Shown here in pieces: positions 19,862-27,523 of a stretch of 64,000 bases of DNA. Made by a program: the position numbers and the translations under genes. The stretch is from Streptomyces sp. NBC_01283 (GTDB lineage Bacteria > Actinomycetota > Actinomycetes > Streptomycetales > Streptomycetaceae): positions 4,247,501 to 4,311,500 of the forward strand of contig NZ_CP108430.1 in the NCBI RefSeq assembly GCF_041435335.1, read 5' to 3'. The notes beneath the pieces were generated by a model. It saw nothing but the letters and a program-made list of their open reading frames with translations, did no database searches and had not been told where the DNA came from. Position 1 is the stretch's first letter; each line of letters starts with the position of its first letter.

Positions 19862-20521
19862 ATGGACACCATGGACGACGATCTCTATCGCGATGTCACC
19901 GACTTCGCCCACGACACCCCTACCTGGTTCCAGCATCTCGCCGAGGTGTGGACGGAGCTCGGCCTGCTGCTCTTCGGTGTGCTCTTCATCGCCGCCTGGT
20001 GGCGGGCACGGCGCGGCGACCCCCGCGCCCTCGCGATAGCCGTTCTCGCGCCCCTCGTCACGGCGGTGGCCTATGTGTGCAGCGAACTGCTCAAGTCCGC
20101 GATCGACGAGGAGCGTCCGTGCCGGGCGGTCTCCGGGGCGCTCACCTCGATCGTCGAGTGCCCCGCGTACGGCGACTGGTCCTTCCCCAGCAACCACTCG
20201 ACGATCGCGGGCGCGGCGGCCGTCGGCCTCGCGCTCGCCTGGCCGCGGATCGCGGCGCTGACGCTGCCGATGGCCGTGCTCATGGCGTTCTCGCGGGTGT
20301 TCGTGGGCGTGCACTATCCGCATGACGTGCTGGTGGGACTGCTCCTCGGCGCCGCGATCACCTTCGTCCTCGTACGGCTGGCGACCCGGCCCGTGGCGCG
20401 TGTCGTCGAGGCGATGCGCGGTTCCTCGACGGGCGTCGTCAGGTGGTTCGCGGGACCGGGTCTGCCGGTCGCGCAGCCGCACGCGACACCGCAGCGGCGG
20501 CCCGCGTCGCATCGCCGCTGA
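19862..20521 (+). CDS. PAP2-superfamily phosphatase (membrane lipid phosphatase)
   Basis: 219 aa from the ATG giving MDTMDDDLYRD. All three PAP2 motifs are present: K-x6-RP as KSAIDEERP, the PSNH motif as FPSNHSTIAG, and SR-x5-H as SRVFVGVHYPHDVLVG. Hydrophobic segments between them give about five TM helices. Members dephosphorylate undecaprenyl pyrophosphate or phosphatidic acid at the outer membrane face. A role in undecaprenyl-phosphate recycling is plausible given the envelope-related neighbours, but is inferred. Confidence 0.9.
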   Translation: MDTMDDDLYRDVTDFAHDTPTWFQHLAEVWTELGLLLFGVLFIAAWWRARRGDPRALAIAVLAPLVTAVAYVCSELLKSAIDEERPCRAVSGALTSIVECPAYGDWSFPSNHSTIAGAAAVGLALAWPRIAALTLPMAVLMAFSRVFVGVHYPHDVLVGLLLGAAITFVLVRLATRPVARVVEAMRGSSTGVVRWFAGPGLPVAQPHATPQRRPASHRR

Positions 20522-20571
20522 GGCGTCGGAGCCACGCCTCGTGAGGCGTCCGCCCCACAAGGCGTGAGGTG

Positions 20572-21225
20572 TCAGAGCCGCACAAGTCCCGCCTCGTGGG
20601 CGACGATCGCCGCCTGAACGCGGTTCTTGACCTCCAACCGGTCGAGGACCGCGCTCACATATGCCTTGACCGTGCCCTCGACGAGGTGGAGCCGGGCGGC
20701 GATCTCCGGATTGGAGAGCCCCTCGCCGACGAGCCCGAGCACTTCGCGCTCGCGCGGGGTGAGGGCCGCGGTCCTCGCGCGGGCGTCGGCGCCGCGGACC
20801 GTGCGCTGGGCGCCGTAGCCGTCGATGACGTGCCGGGCCACCTTGGGCGAGAGGAAGGCGGCGCCGCCGGCCACCGCACGTACGCCCGCGATGAGTTCGT
20901 ACGGATCGCCGGACTTCAGCAGGAACCCGGTGGCTCCGCCGCCGAGCGCCCGCGCGACGTACGCGTCCTCGGAGAAGGTCGTCAGCATCGCGACCGCGGT
21001 GCCGGGCATCGTCCGTACGATCTCCTCGCCCGCGGCCAGGCCGTCGAGCCCCGGCATGCGGATGTCGAGCAGCGCGACGTCGGGCCGGTGGGCCTGGGCC
21101 AGCGAGACGGCCGCCCGGCCGTCGCCCGCCTCCGCGACGACCTCGATGTCCTCGCCGGCGGCGAGGATCGCGCGGACGCCCGCGCGGATCATCGCCTCGT
21201 CGTCGGCCAGCAGTACGCGGATCAC
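20572..21225 (-). CDS. NarL/LuxR-type response regulator
   Basis: 217 aa from the GTG at 21225, which overlaps the kinase stop as GTGA; another GTG at 21234 is possible. The receiver domain has the acidic pair in LLADDE, phospho-acceptor Asp54 (VALLDIRMPG), and the Lys in FLLKSGDP. The C-terminal LuxR HTH reads LTPREREVLGLVGEGLSNPEIAARLHLVEGTVKAYVSAVLDRLEVKNR. It is translationally coupled to the upstream histidine kinase and is its cognate regulator. Targets are unknown. Confidence 0.94.
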   Translation of the reverse strand: MIRVLLADDEAMIRAGVRAILAAGEDIEVVAEAGDGRAAVSLAQAHRPDVALLDIRMPGLDGLAAGEEIVRTMPGTAVAMLTTFSEDAYVARALGGGATGFLLKSGDPYELIAGVRAVAGGAAFLSPKVARHVIDGYGAQRTVRGADARARTAALTPREREVLGLVGEGLSNPEIAARLHLVEGTVKAYVSAVLDRLEVKNRVQAAIVAHEAGLVRL

Positions 21226-22796
21226 CGCACCCACTCCTTCTCGTGCTCCCGGACCTCGCCCATGGGTCCGGCCTTGGGGATCACACTCTTCTCCACGACG
21301 GCTCCGTCCCTGAAGCAGACCCTGAAGTGCTCGACGGTGACGAAGAGCTCACCGCTGGCGCGGTAGTAGCGGCAGTCGGCGCCTCTGGGCGGCGGGGTCG
21401 GGGCGCGCTCGTCGGGCGGGTCGGACGCGGCCCTGTCGGGGAGCAGCCGTTCGGCGTCGGACTGCGCCTGGCCGACCGACAGCCTCGCGAAGTCGGCCGG
21501 TTCGAGGACCGCGTGCGATCTGGAGTACGCATACCAGGCGAAGGCGCCGCCGACCAGCAGGACGCCGGTGGCCAGGGCGGCGCCGAAGGCCAGCAGGGTG
21601 CGCCGGCGTGCGTGGGCGGGGCTGGGGTTGGGGCCGGGGCTGAGGGGTGCGGGCGCCGGAGTGGGGATGTACCCGTCCTGCGGGGGGAGCAGGACGGCGA
21701 CGCGGAAGCCGTCGCCGTGCGGCCCCGCGTCGAGGGTGCCGCCGAGGTCCTCGACCCTGGCCCGCAGGCCTACGAGGCCGGAGCCCGCCCCCGGGCCCGA
21801 ACCCGGCTGCCGGGCGGCTCCGTTGGTGACGACGACGGCTGCTTCCCGCACCTCTACGGTGACGGGGGCGCCGGGGGCGTGCTTGGCGGCGTTGGTGAGG
21901 GCTTCCTGAACAACGCGATAGACGACCCGCTCCCTCTCTCCCGCGGACGTCTCCGCACGGTCGCCCGCCGCATCCCCCACGACGTACCGGACCGGGAGCC
22001 CCGAAGCCGCGGCCCTCTCCACGAGGGCCCGCACGCTTTCGCCCGCCGGGGCGAGGGGGGCGGCCTCGTCCCCCTCTTCCCTCAGCAGCCCGATGATCTC
22101 GTGCAGCCGGCCCGTGGCGTCCGATGCGGCCCCGCGCAGGTCGGCGACGGCGCCGCGATGCCGTTCCGGCAGATCGGCGGCCACCTGGAGGGCGCCGGCC
22201 CGTACCGCGATGAGGCTCAGCTCATGGCCGAGGGAGTCGTGCATGTCCTGGGCGATCCTGGCCCGTTCGCGCAGCCGGGCCCGGTCGGCGACGATGCGCT
22301 GCTCGCGCTCCAGGTGTGCCGCACGGGTCCAGCCTGCCGCGGTCAGCTCCCGGCCCTGCCTCAGGTATCGGCCCGCGAGCCACGGGAAGACGGCGCCGAA
22401 GAGGAGGGTGCCCATGAGGACGAGCCACTCCACCACGGGGTCGACCTCGCGTACGGCGATCTTGGCGGTGCCGAGCAGGGCGGTGGCCCCGAAGGTGAGG
22501 AGGGCGGGCCTGACGCGGGCGGCGCGGCTGCCCATGAGCAGCGCGAAGACCGCCAGGGCGGGCCCGTACGAGAGCGTGAACAGGGAGGGCGCCGCCGCGA
22601 GCCCCAGCCCTGCCGCCGTCGCGAACGCGCCCGTCGGCCACCGTCGCCGGCCGCCGACGGCCAGCGCCAGCGCGGCGGCTCCCGCGGCCTGCTGCCAGGC
22701 GGGGCGCGGTTCGTTCAGCCCCACGCGGTCCACGAGCAACGCGGGCGCGGCCAGGACCCCCCACAGGAGGACATCCCACCCTCTCCGACTCTCCAC
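21222..22796 (-). CDS. Sensor histidine kinase with extra C-terminal TM and extracytoplasmic domain
   Basis: 524 aa from GTG. The N-terminal part has about five hydrophobic segments. The HisKA_3-type dimerisation motif RARIAQDMHDSLGHELS carries His186; the ATPase domain has the N box QEALTNAAKHA (298-308) and GSGLVGLRARVEDLGG (338-353). Unusually the protein does not end there: a Pro-rich linker (about 376-395) leads to another TM (about 399-424) and a 100-residue C-terminal domain with VGQAQSDAERLLP and two cysteines (475 and 494) in CRYYRASGELFVTVEHFRVC. That domain should lie outside the membrane and may sense the signal. It resembles small BamE/SmpA-like lipoprotein folds only faintly. 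Confidence 0.9.
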   Translation of the reverse strand: MESRRGWDVLLWGVLAAPALLVDRVGLNEPRPAWQQAAGAAALALAVGGRRRWPTGAFATAAGLGLAAAPSLFTLSYGPALAVFALLMGSRAARVRPALLTFGATALLGTAKIAVREVDPVVEWLVLMGTLLFGAVFPWLAGRYLRQGRELTAAGWTRAAHLEREQRIVADRARLRERARIAQDMHDSLGHELSLIAVRAGALQVAADLPERHRGAVADLRGAASDATGRLHEIIGLLREEGDEAAPLAPAGESVRALVERAAASGLPVRYVVGDAAGDRAETSAGERERVVYRVVQEALTNAAKHAPGAPVTVEVREAAVVVTNGAARQPGSGPGAGSGLVGLRARVEDLGGTLDAGPHGDGFRVAVLLPPQDGYIPTPAPAPLSPGPNPSPAHARRRTLLAFGAALATGVLLVGGAFAWYAYSRSHAVLEPADFARLSVGQAQSDAERLLPDRAASDPPDERAPTPPPRGADCRYYRASGELFVTVEHFRVCFRDGAVVEKSVIPKAGPMGEVREHEKEWVR

Positions 22797-22961
22797 GCCT
22801 CGAGGCTACTTCCCCCTCCCCCACGCCCACCCCTGCCGATCGTCAGGTCTTCCCCCCTGAACCCCACGCACCCCACCCCGCCACCCCCCAAAGCGAAATC
22901 TCGCCCCAAGGCGCCCCGCCTGGCTCGACCTCCGGTGCCCCCGTGGCAGGATCGTCATGCC

Positions 22962-23885
22962 ATGACTGCGCCCACGAAGCCCATGCCAATGTCAGACAGC
23001 CCCGAGCCCGCCGGCGAGGCCCTGCACAGCCCCGTCATCGCCTGGTTCGACGCGAACGCGCGCGACCTGCCGTGGCGGCGGCCCGACGCCGGACCCTGGG
23101 GCGTGATGGTCAGCGAGTTCATGCTGCAGCAGACGCCGGTCAGCCGCGTCCTGCCCGTGTACGAGCAGTGGATCGCCCGCTGGCCCCGCCCCGCCGACCT
23201 CGCCGAGGAGGCCCCGGGTGAAGCCGTCCGCGCCTGGGGGCGCCTCGGTTACCCCCGCCGCGCGCTCCGGTTGCACGGCGCCGCCGTGGCCATAACGGAA
23301 CGGCACGGCGGCGACGTACCGGCCAAGCACGCGCAGCTGCTCGCGCTGCCCGGCATCGGTGAGTACACGGCCGCGGCCGTCGCCTCCTTCGCGTACGGCC
23401 AGCGTCACGCCGTACTCGACACGAACGTGCGCCGCGTCTTCGCACGCGCCGTCACCGGCGTCCAGTACCCCCCGAACGCCACCACCGCCGCCGAGCGCAA
23501 GCTGGCCCGCGCCCTCCTCCCCGAGGACGAGCGCACCGCGTCACGCTGGGCCGCCGCCTCCATGGAGCTCGGCGCCCTCGTCTGCACCGCCAAGAACGAG
23601 AACTGCGCCCGCTGCCCCATCGCCGCCCAGTGCGCGTGGCAGGCGGCGGGCAAACCGGCTCACCAGGGTCCGGCCCGCCGGGGCCAGACGTACGCGGGAA
23701 CGGACCGCCAGGTCCGCGGCAAGCTGCTCGCGGTCCTCCGCGAGGCCGTCGCCCCCGTACCGCAGGCGACCCTCGACCGGGTGTGGGACGAACCCGTGCA
23801 GCGGGCCCGCGCCCTGGACGGGCTCGTCTCCGACGGTCTCGTCGAGCCGCTCCCCGAGGGGCTCTACCGCCTGCCCCTCACCTGA
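22962..23885 (+). CDS. mutY: A/G-specific adenine DNA glycosylase
   Basis: 307 aa from ATG. The HhH-GPD core has catalytic Glu52 in SEFMLQQTP, the hairpin LPGIGEYTAAAV (129-140) and catalytic Asp153 in VLDTNVRR. The [4Fe-4S] loop is Cys208-x6-Cys215-x2-Cys218-x5-Cys224. MutY removes adenine mispaired with 8-oxoguanine. The C-terminal NUDIX-like 8-oxoG recognition domain of E. coli MutY is shortened to a stub of about 70 residues, as is common in actinobacteria. It lies 196 bp upstream of sigE but has no obvious functional tie to it. Confidence 0.95.
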   Translation: MTAPTKPMPMSDSPEPAGEALHSPVIAWFDANARDLPWRRPDAGPWGVMVSEFMLQQTPVSRVLPVYEQWIARWPRPADLAEEAPGEAVRAWGRLGYPRRALRLHGAAVAITERHGGDVPAKHAQLLALPGIGEYTAAAVASFAYGQRHAVLDTNVRRVFARAVTGVQYPPNATTAAERKLARALLPEDERTASRWAAASMELGALVCTAKNENCARCPIAAQCAWQAAGKPAHQGPARRGQTYAGTDRQVRGKLLAVLREAVAPVPQATLDRVWDEPVQRARALDGLVSDGLVEPLPEGLYRLPLT

Positions 23886-24081
23886 GAGCAGCCGACAACT
23901 CCGCTCAAAACGCCCGTGCTTTACAGCCCGCCTACATCTGTTACACAACCGACGGAAGGCCGTGCGTCCTCCGCTGGCTGCTCCGCACAGCCCCGTGACA
24001 ACCCATCCGTAGCTTCATTCGAGTACCGCACAGGCAAGGACAGCGGTCGGAAGCATGTGGGTGGAACGGAGGCGGTTAGGT

Positions 24082-24630
24082 ATGGCGCACGGCGAGGTGC
24101 TCGAGTTCGAAGAGTACGTCCGCACTCGGCAGGATGCCCTGCTGCGCAGTGCCCGGCGCCTGGTCCCCGACCCCATCGACGCCCAGGACCTGCTGCAGAC
24201 CGCCCTCGTGCGGACGTACGGCCGCTGGGACGGCATAGCCGACAAGCGGCTCGCGGACGCTTACCTGCGCCGCGTCATGATCAACACGCGTACGGAGTGG
24301 TGGCGGGCCCGCAAGCTCGAAGAGGTCCCCACCGAGCAGATGCCCGACGCCCGCGTGGAAGACTCCACCGAACAGCATGCGGACCGGGCCCTCCTGATGG
24401 ACATCATGAAGGTCCTGGCACCCAAGCAGCGCAGCGTCGTCGTGCTGCGACACTGGGAGCAGATGTCCACAGAGGAGACGGCCGCCGCGCTCGGCATGTC
24501 AGCGGGAACGGTCAAGAGCACGCTGCACCGGGCGCTCGCCCGGCTCCGCCAGGAGCTGGAGAGCCGGGACCGCGAGGAGCCCGCCACCGGCGCGCTCGAA
24601 CGTGAGGAGCGGGAGCGTTGCGCGGCCTAA
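24082..24630 (+). CDS. sigE: ECF RNA polymerase sigma factor SigE (cell-envelope stress)
   Basis: 182 aa from the ATG giving MAHGEVLEFEEYVRTRQ; GGAGG lies 9 nt upstream, favouring it over an in-frame start at 24055. Region 2 covers LLRSARRLVPDPIDAQDLLQ and region 4 covers ALGMSAGTVKSTLHRALARL. The sequence and the following lipoprotein, response regulator and kinase match the Streptomyces sigE-cseABC operon, whose sigma factor switches on cell-wall repair genes under lysozyme or wall-antibiotic stress. Its own transcription is driven by phosphorylated CseB in S. coelicolor. It overlaps cseA by 13 bp. Confidence 0.94.
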   Translation: MAHGEVLEFEEYVRTRQDALLRSARRLVPDPIDAQDLLQTALVRTYGRWDGIADKRLADAYLRRVMINTRTEWWRARKLEEVPTEQMPDARVEDSTEQHADRALLMDIMKVLAPKQRSVVVLRHWEQMSTEETAAALGMSAGTVKSTLHRALARLRQELESRDREEPATGALEREERERCAA

Positions 24631-25271
24631 GCACCCGGGCTGGCAGGACCTTGAGGGCGGGGAGCGCGGCAGGGGTCGCGCTCGCCGCCATCGGCCTTTT
24701 CGTCACGGCCTGCTCGACCGGCGGCTCCGGCGCCAGGGACGAGGGCCCCGGCAACCGGGGCGAGACGGTGATGACCCCCTCGCCGTCCCCCACGCCGACG
24801 ACGACGTCCGCGCCCGCGCCGCCCACCAGCCTGGAGGCGGTGAAGCTCGTCAAGGACGACCCGAAGGTGAGCCAGACGGTCAAGCGCGACCTGAAGCCCT
24901 GCGTCGCGGACGAGTATCCGGTCGACGTCTCGTACGGCAACCTGACCGGAGGATCCGCCTCCGATGTCGTCGTGAACATCATGACCTGCGGCGATGCGGT
25001 CGGCACCAGCAGTTACGTGTATCGCCCCGAGGGCAAGAAGTACGAGAATGTCTTCCAGGACGAGGAGCCGCCCGTCTACGCGGAGATCGACCGGGGCGAC
25101 CTGGTGGTCACCAAGCAGGTGTACGAGAAGGGTGACCCGGTGTCGTATCCGTCCGGCGAGGAAGTCATCACGTACCGCTGGTCCTCGAACCACTTCACCG
25201 AGACGGACCGCACCCGCAGTCACTACAGCAGCGCGGCGGGCAGCGACGCACCCGCTCCGACGGAGAACTGA
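24618..25271 (+). CDS. cseA: CseA-like lipoprotein, negative modulator of SigE signalling
   Basis: 217 aa from a TTG start at 24618 preceded by GGAGCGGGAGCG. A lipoprotein signal peptide runs to the lipobox FVTAC (Cys32). A Ser/Thr/Pro linker follows, then a domain with SLEAVKLVKDDPKVSQ, two conserved cysteines (LKPCVADEYP and IMTCGDAVG), and YRWSSNHFTETDR near the end. In S. coelicolor CseA is an extracytoplasmic lipoprotein that dampens the response. The 13-bp overlap with sigE plus the rare TTG suggest coupled and reduced translation. Confidence 0.88.
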   Translation: MRGLSTRAGRTLRAGSAAGVALAAIGLFVTACSTGGSGARDEGPGNRGETVMTPSPSPTPTTTSAPAPPTSLEAVKLVKDDPKVSQTVKRDLKPCVADEYPVDVSYGNLTGGSASDVVVNIMTCGDAVGTSSYVYRPEGKKYENVFQDEEPPVYAEIDRGDLVVTKQVYEKGDPVSYPSGEEVITYRWSSNHFTETDRTRSHYSSAAGSDAPAPTEN

Positions 25272-25280
25272 GAGCACCCG

Positions 25281-25994
25281 ATGGCAGAACACACCCATGT
25301 CCTGTTCGTCGAGGACGACGACGTCATCCGCGAGGCGACGCAGCTCGCGCTCGAACGGGACGGCTTCGTCGTCACCGCGATGCCCGACGGGCTCCAGGGC
25401 CTTGAGGCGTTCCGTGCCGACCGGCCGGACATCGCGCTCCTCGACGTGATGGTGCCGGGGCTCGACGGCGTCTCGCTCTGCCGCCGCATCCGTGACGAGT
25501 CCACGGTCCCGGTGATCATGCTCTCGGCGCGTGCCGACTCCATCGACGTCGTCCTCGGCCTGGAGGCTGGGGCCGACGACTACGTGACCAAGCCCTTCGA
25601 CGGCGCCGTCCTGGTGGCCAGGATCCGCGCCGTGCTGCGCCGCTTCGGGCACGCGAGCGGCCCCGACTCGGCGGCGCCCGCCGCCGGTGAGGGCGGTCCG
25701 GCGGACGGCGGTGTGCTGCACTTCGGCGATCTGGAGATCGACACGGAGGGCATGGAGGTCCGCAAGGACGGTGCCCCGGTGGCCCTGACGCCCACCGAGA
25801 TGCGTCTGCTGCTCGAATTCTCGTCCGCGCCCGGCACGGTCCTCTCCCGCGACAAGCTCCTGGAGCGCGTGTGGGACTACGGCTGGGGCGGCGACACCCG
25901 TGTCGTAGACGTCCATGTGCAGCGGCTGCGCACGAAGGTGGGCCAGGACCGGATCGAGACGGTCCGCGGCTTCGGCTACAAGCTCAAGGCCTGA
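25281..25994 (+). CDS. cseB: Response regulator CseB (OmpR/PhoB type)
   Basis: 237 aa from ATG, 9 bp after cseA. The receiver domain has the acidic cluster VEDDD (10-14), phospho-acceptor Asp55 (IALLDVMVPG) and Lys104 (YVTKPFDG). A Pro/Ala/Gly linker leads to a winged-helix domain with LTPTEMRLLLEF and RDKLLERVWDYGWGGDTRVVDVHVQRLRTKVG. In S. coelicolor CseB activates the sigE promoter when phosphorylated by CseC. The position in the operon and full motif set make the assignment strong. Confidence 0.94.
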   Translation: MAEHTHVLFVEDDDVIREATQLALERDGFVVTAMPDGLQGLEAFRADRPDIALLDVMVPGLDGVSLCRRIRDESTVPVIMLSARADSIDVVLGLEAGADDYVTKPFDGAVLVARIRAVLRRFGHASGPDSAAPAAGEGGPADGGVLHFGDLEIDTEGMEVRKDGAPVALTPTEMRLLLEFSSAPGTVLSRDKLLERVWDYGWGGDTRVVDVHVQRLRTKVGQDRIETVRGFGYKLKA

Positions 25995-26065
25995 GCCGAC
26001 GGCATGGCTGATCTCAACCACGTCACGCGGCGGCTCGCAGGCGTGACGCGTCTCGGGGGACACAT

Positions 26066-27436
26066 ATGAGCAGGGGGACGGTGGCCGCGCTGCGCGCCCG
26101 CCTGCGCACGCGTCTTGGCTCCGGCCTGCGTACCGGCGTGCGCTGGAAGATCAGCGCGGCGATCGCGCTGGTCGGCGCCCTTGTCGCGGTGGCGCTGAGC
26201 CTGGTCGTGCACAACGCGGCGCGCGTCTCGATGCTCGACAACGCGCGCGACGTGCAGGACGAGCGGATCCTGTACGCCCAGCGGATCTACGAGACGTCCG
26301 GGCGCACGGGCCAGTTCGGCATGAAGATCGACGACCCGGAGATGCCCAAGGATCTCCTGACGAAGGTGCTCGCCGGACGCCGCGCGACCTTCGTGGAGGA
26401 ACACGACGGCGGGGTGCCTGACATCTGGGCGGCGGTGCCGCTGAGCGACGGCCACATCCTGTCGCTGCACACCCGCTTCACCGACCGCAGCGCCACCGTC
26501 ATGAAGGACCTCGACCAGGCCCTGGTCATCGGCTCCATCTCGGTCGTCTTCGGCGGCTGCGCGCTCGGCGTGCTCATCGGCGGCCAGCTCTCGCGACGCC
26601 TGCGCAAGGCGGCGACCGCGGCGCAGGAGGTCGCCCAGGGGCAGACCGACGTGAGCGTACGAGATGCCATCGGCGGAGTCGTACGCGATGAGACCGATGA
26701 TCTCGCGCGGTCGGTGGACGCGATGGCGGACGCGCTCAAGCAGCGCCTCGAAGCCGAGCGGCGGGTGACGGCGGACATCGCGCACGAGCTGCGTACGCCG
26801 GTGACCGGCCTGCTCACGGCGGCCGAACTGCTGCCGCCCGGCCGTCCGACGGAGCTGGTCAGGGACCGGGCGCAGGCGATGCGCACGCTCGTCGAGGACG
26901 TACTCGAAGTGGCCCGTCTGGACAGTGCGGCCGAGCGGGCCGAGCTGCAGGACCTGATGCTCGGCGAGTTCGTGACGCGGCGGATCGCGGTGCTGAACTC
27001 GGACGTGAGCGTGACGGTGGTGCACGAGTCGGAGGTGACCACCGACCCGCGCCGTCTTGAGCGCATCCTGGGCAACCTCCTCGCCAACGCGGCCAAGCAC
27101 GGGAAGCCGCCGGTCGAGGTCAGCGTCGAGGGCCGCGTGGTGCGGGTCCGCGACCACGGCCCCGGGTTCCCCGCGGGTCTCCTGGAGGAGGGGCCGAGCC
27201 GCTTCCGCACCGGCAGCACGGACCGTGCGGGCGTCGGCCACGGCCTGGGCCTGACGATCGCGGCGGGCCAGGCGCGGGTCCTCGGCGCGCGGCTCACCTT
27301 CCGCAACGTGACCCCGGCGGGCGCGGGCCCGGACGATCCGGCGGAGGGCGCGGTGGCGGTCCTCTGGCTCCCGGAGCACGCCCCGACCAACACGGGGAGC
27401 TTCCCGATCCTGCAACTGCCGGACAAGTACAAGTAG
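26066..27436 (+). CDS. cseC: Sensor histidine kinase CseC
   Basis: 456 aa from ATG. TM1 is about residues 29-50 and TM2 about 153-176, enclosing an extracytoplasmic sensor of about 100 residues. A HAMP domain (about 175-230) is followed by the H box ERRVTADIAHELRTPVTG (His240), the N box LGNLLANAAKHG, and the G boxes DHGPGFPAG and GVGHGLGLTIAAG. It is the sensor kinase for envelope damage in the sigE operon. The gap to cseB is 71 bp, longer than the others. A strong hairpin terminator follows at 27464-27499. Confidence 0.93.
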   Translation: MSRGTVAALRARLRTRLGSGLRTGVRWKISAAIALVGALVAVALSLVVHNAARVSMLDNARDVQDERILYAQRIYETSGRTGQFGMKIDDPEMPKDLLTKVLAGRRATFVEEHDGGVPDIWAAVPLSDGHILSLHTRFTDRSATVMKDLDQALVIGSISVVFGGCALGVLIGGQLSRRLRKAATAAQEVAQGQTDVSVRDAIGGVVRDETDDLARSVDAMADALKQRLEAERRVTADIAHELRTPVTGLLTAAELLPPGRPTELVRDRAQAMRTLVEDVLEVARLDSAAERAELQDLMLGEFVTRRIAVLNSDVSVTVVHESEVTTDPRRLERILGNLLANAAKHGKPPVEVSVEGRVVRVRDHGPGFPAGLLEEGPSRFRTGSTDRAGVGHGLGLTIAAGQARVLGARLTFRNVTPAGAGPDDPAEGAVAVLWLPEHAPTNTGSFPILQLPDKYK

Positions 27437-27463
27437 CCGTACGGGCGTTCCCGGCGGGAGCGC

Positions 27464-27499
27464 AAAGGGCCCCGGCACCTTCAGGTGCCGGGGCCCTTT
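27464..27499. terminator. Bidirectional terminator of the sigE-cseABC operon and the MFS gene
   Basis: AAAGGGCCCCGGCACC pairs with GGTGCCGGGGCCCTTT around a TTCA loop (16-bp stem). A-run on one side and T-run on the other make it a good intrinsic terminator in both directions, between convergent cseC and the exporter gene. Confidence 0.85.
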
Positions 27500-27523
27500 C
27501 AGCCGAGGGAGTCGGAGCGCGGG

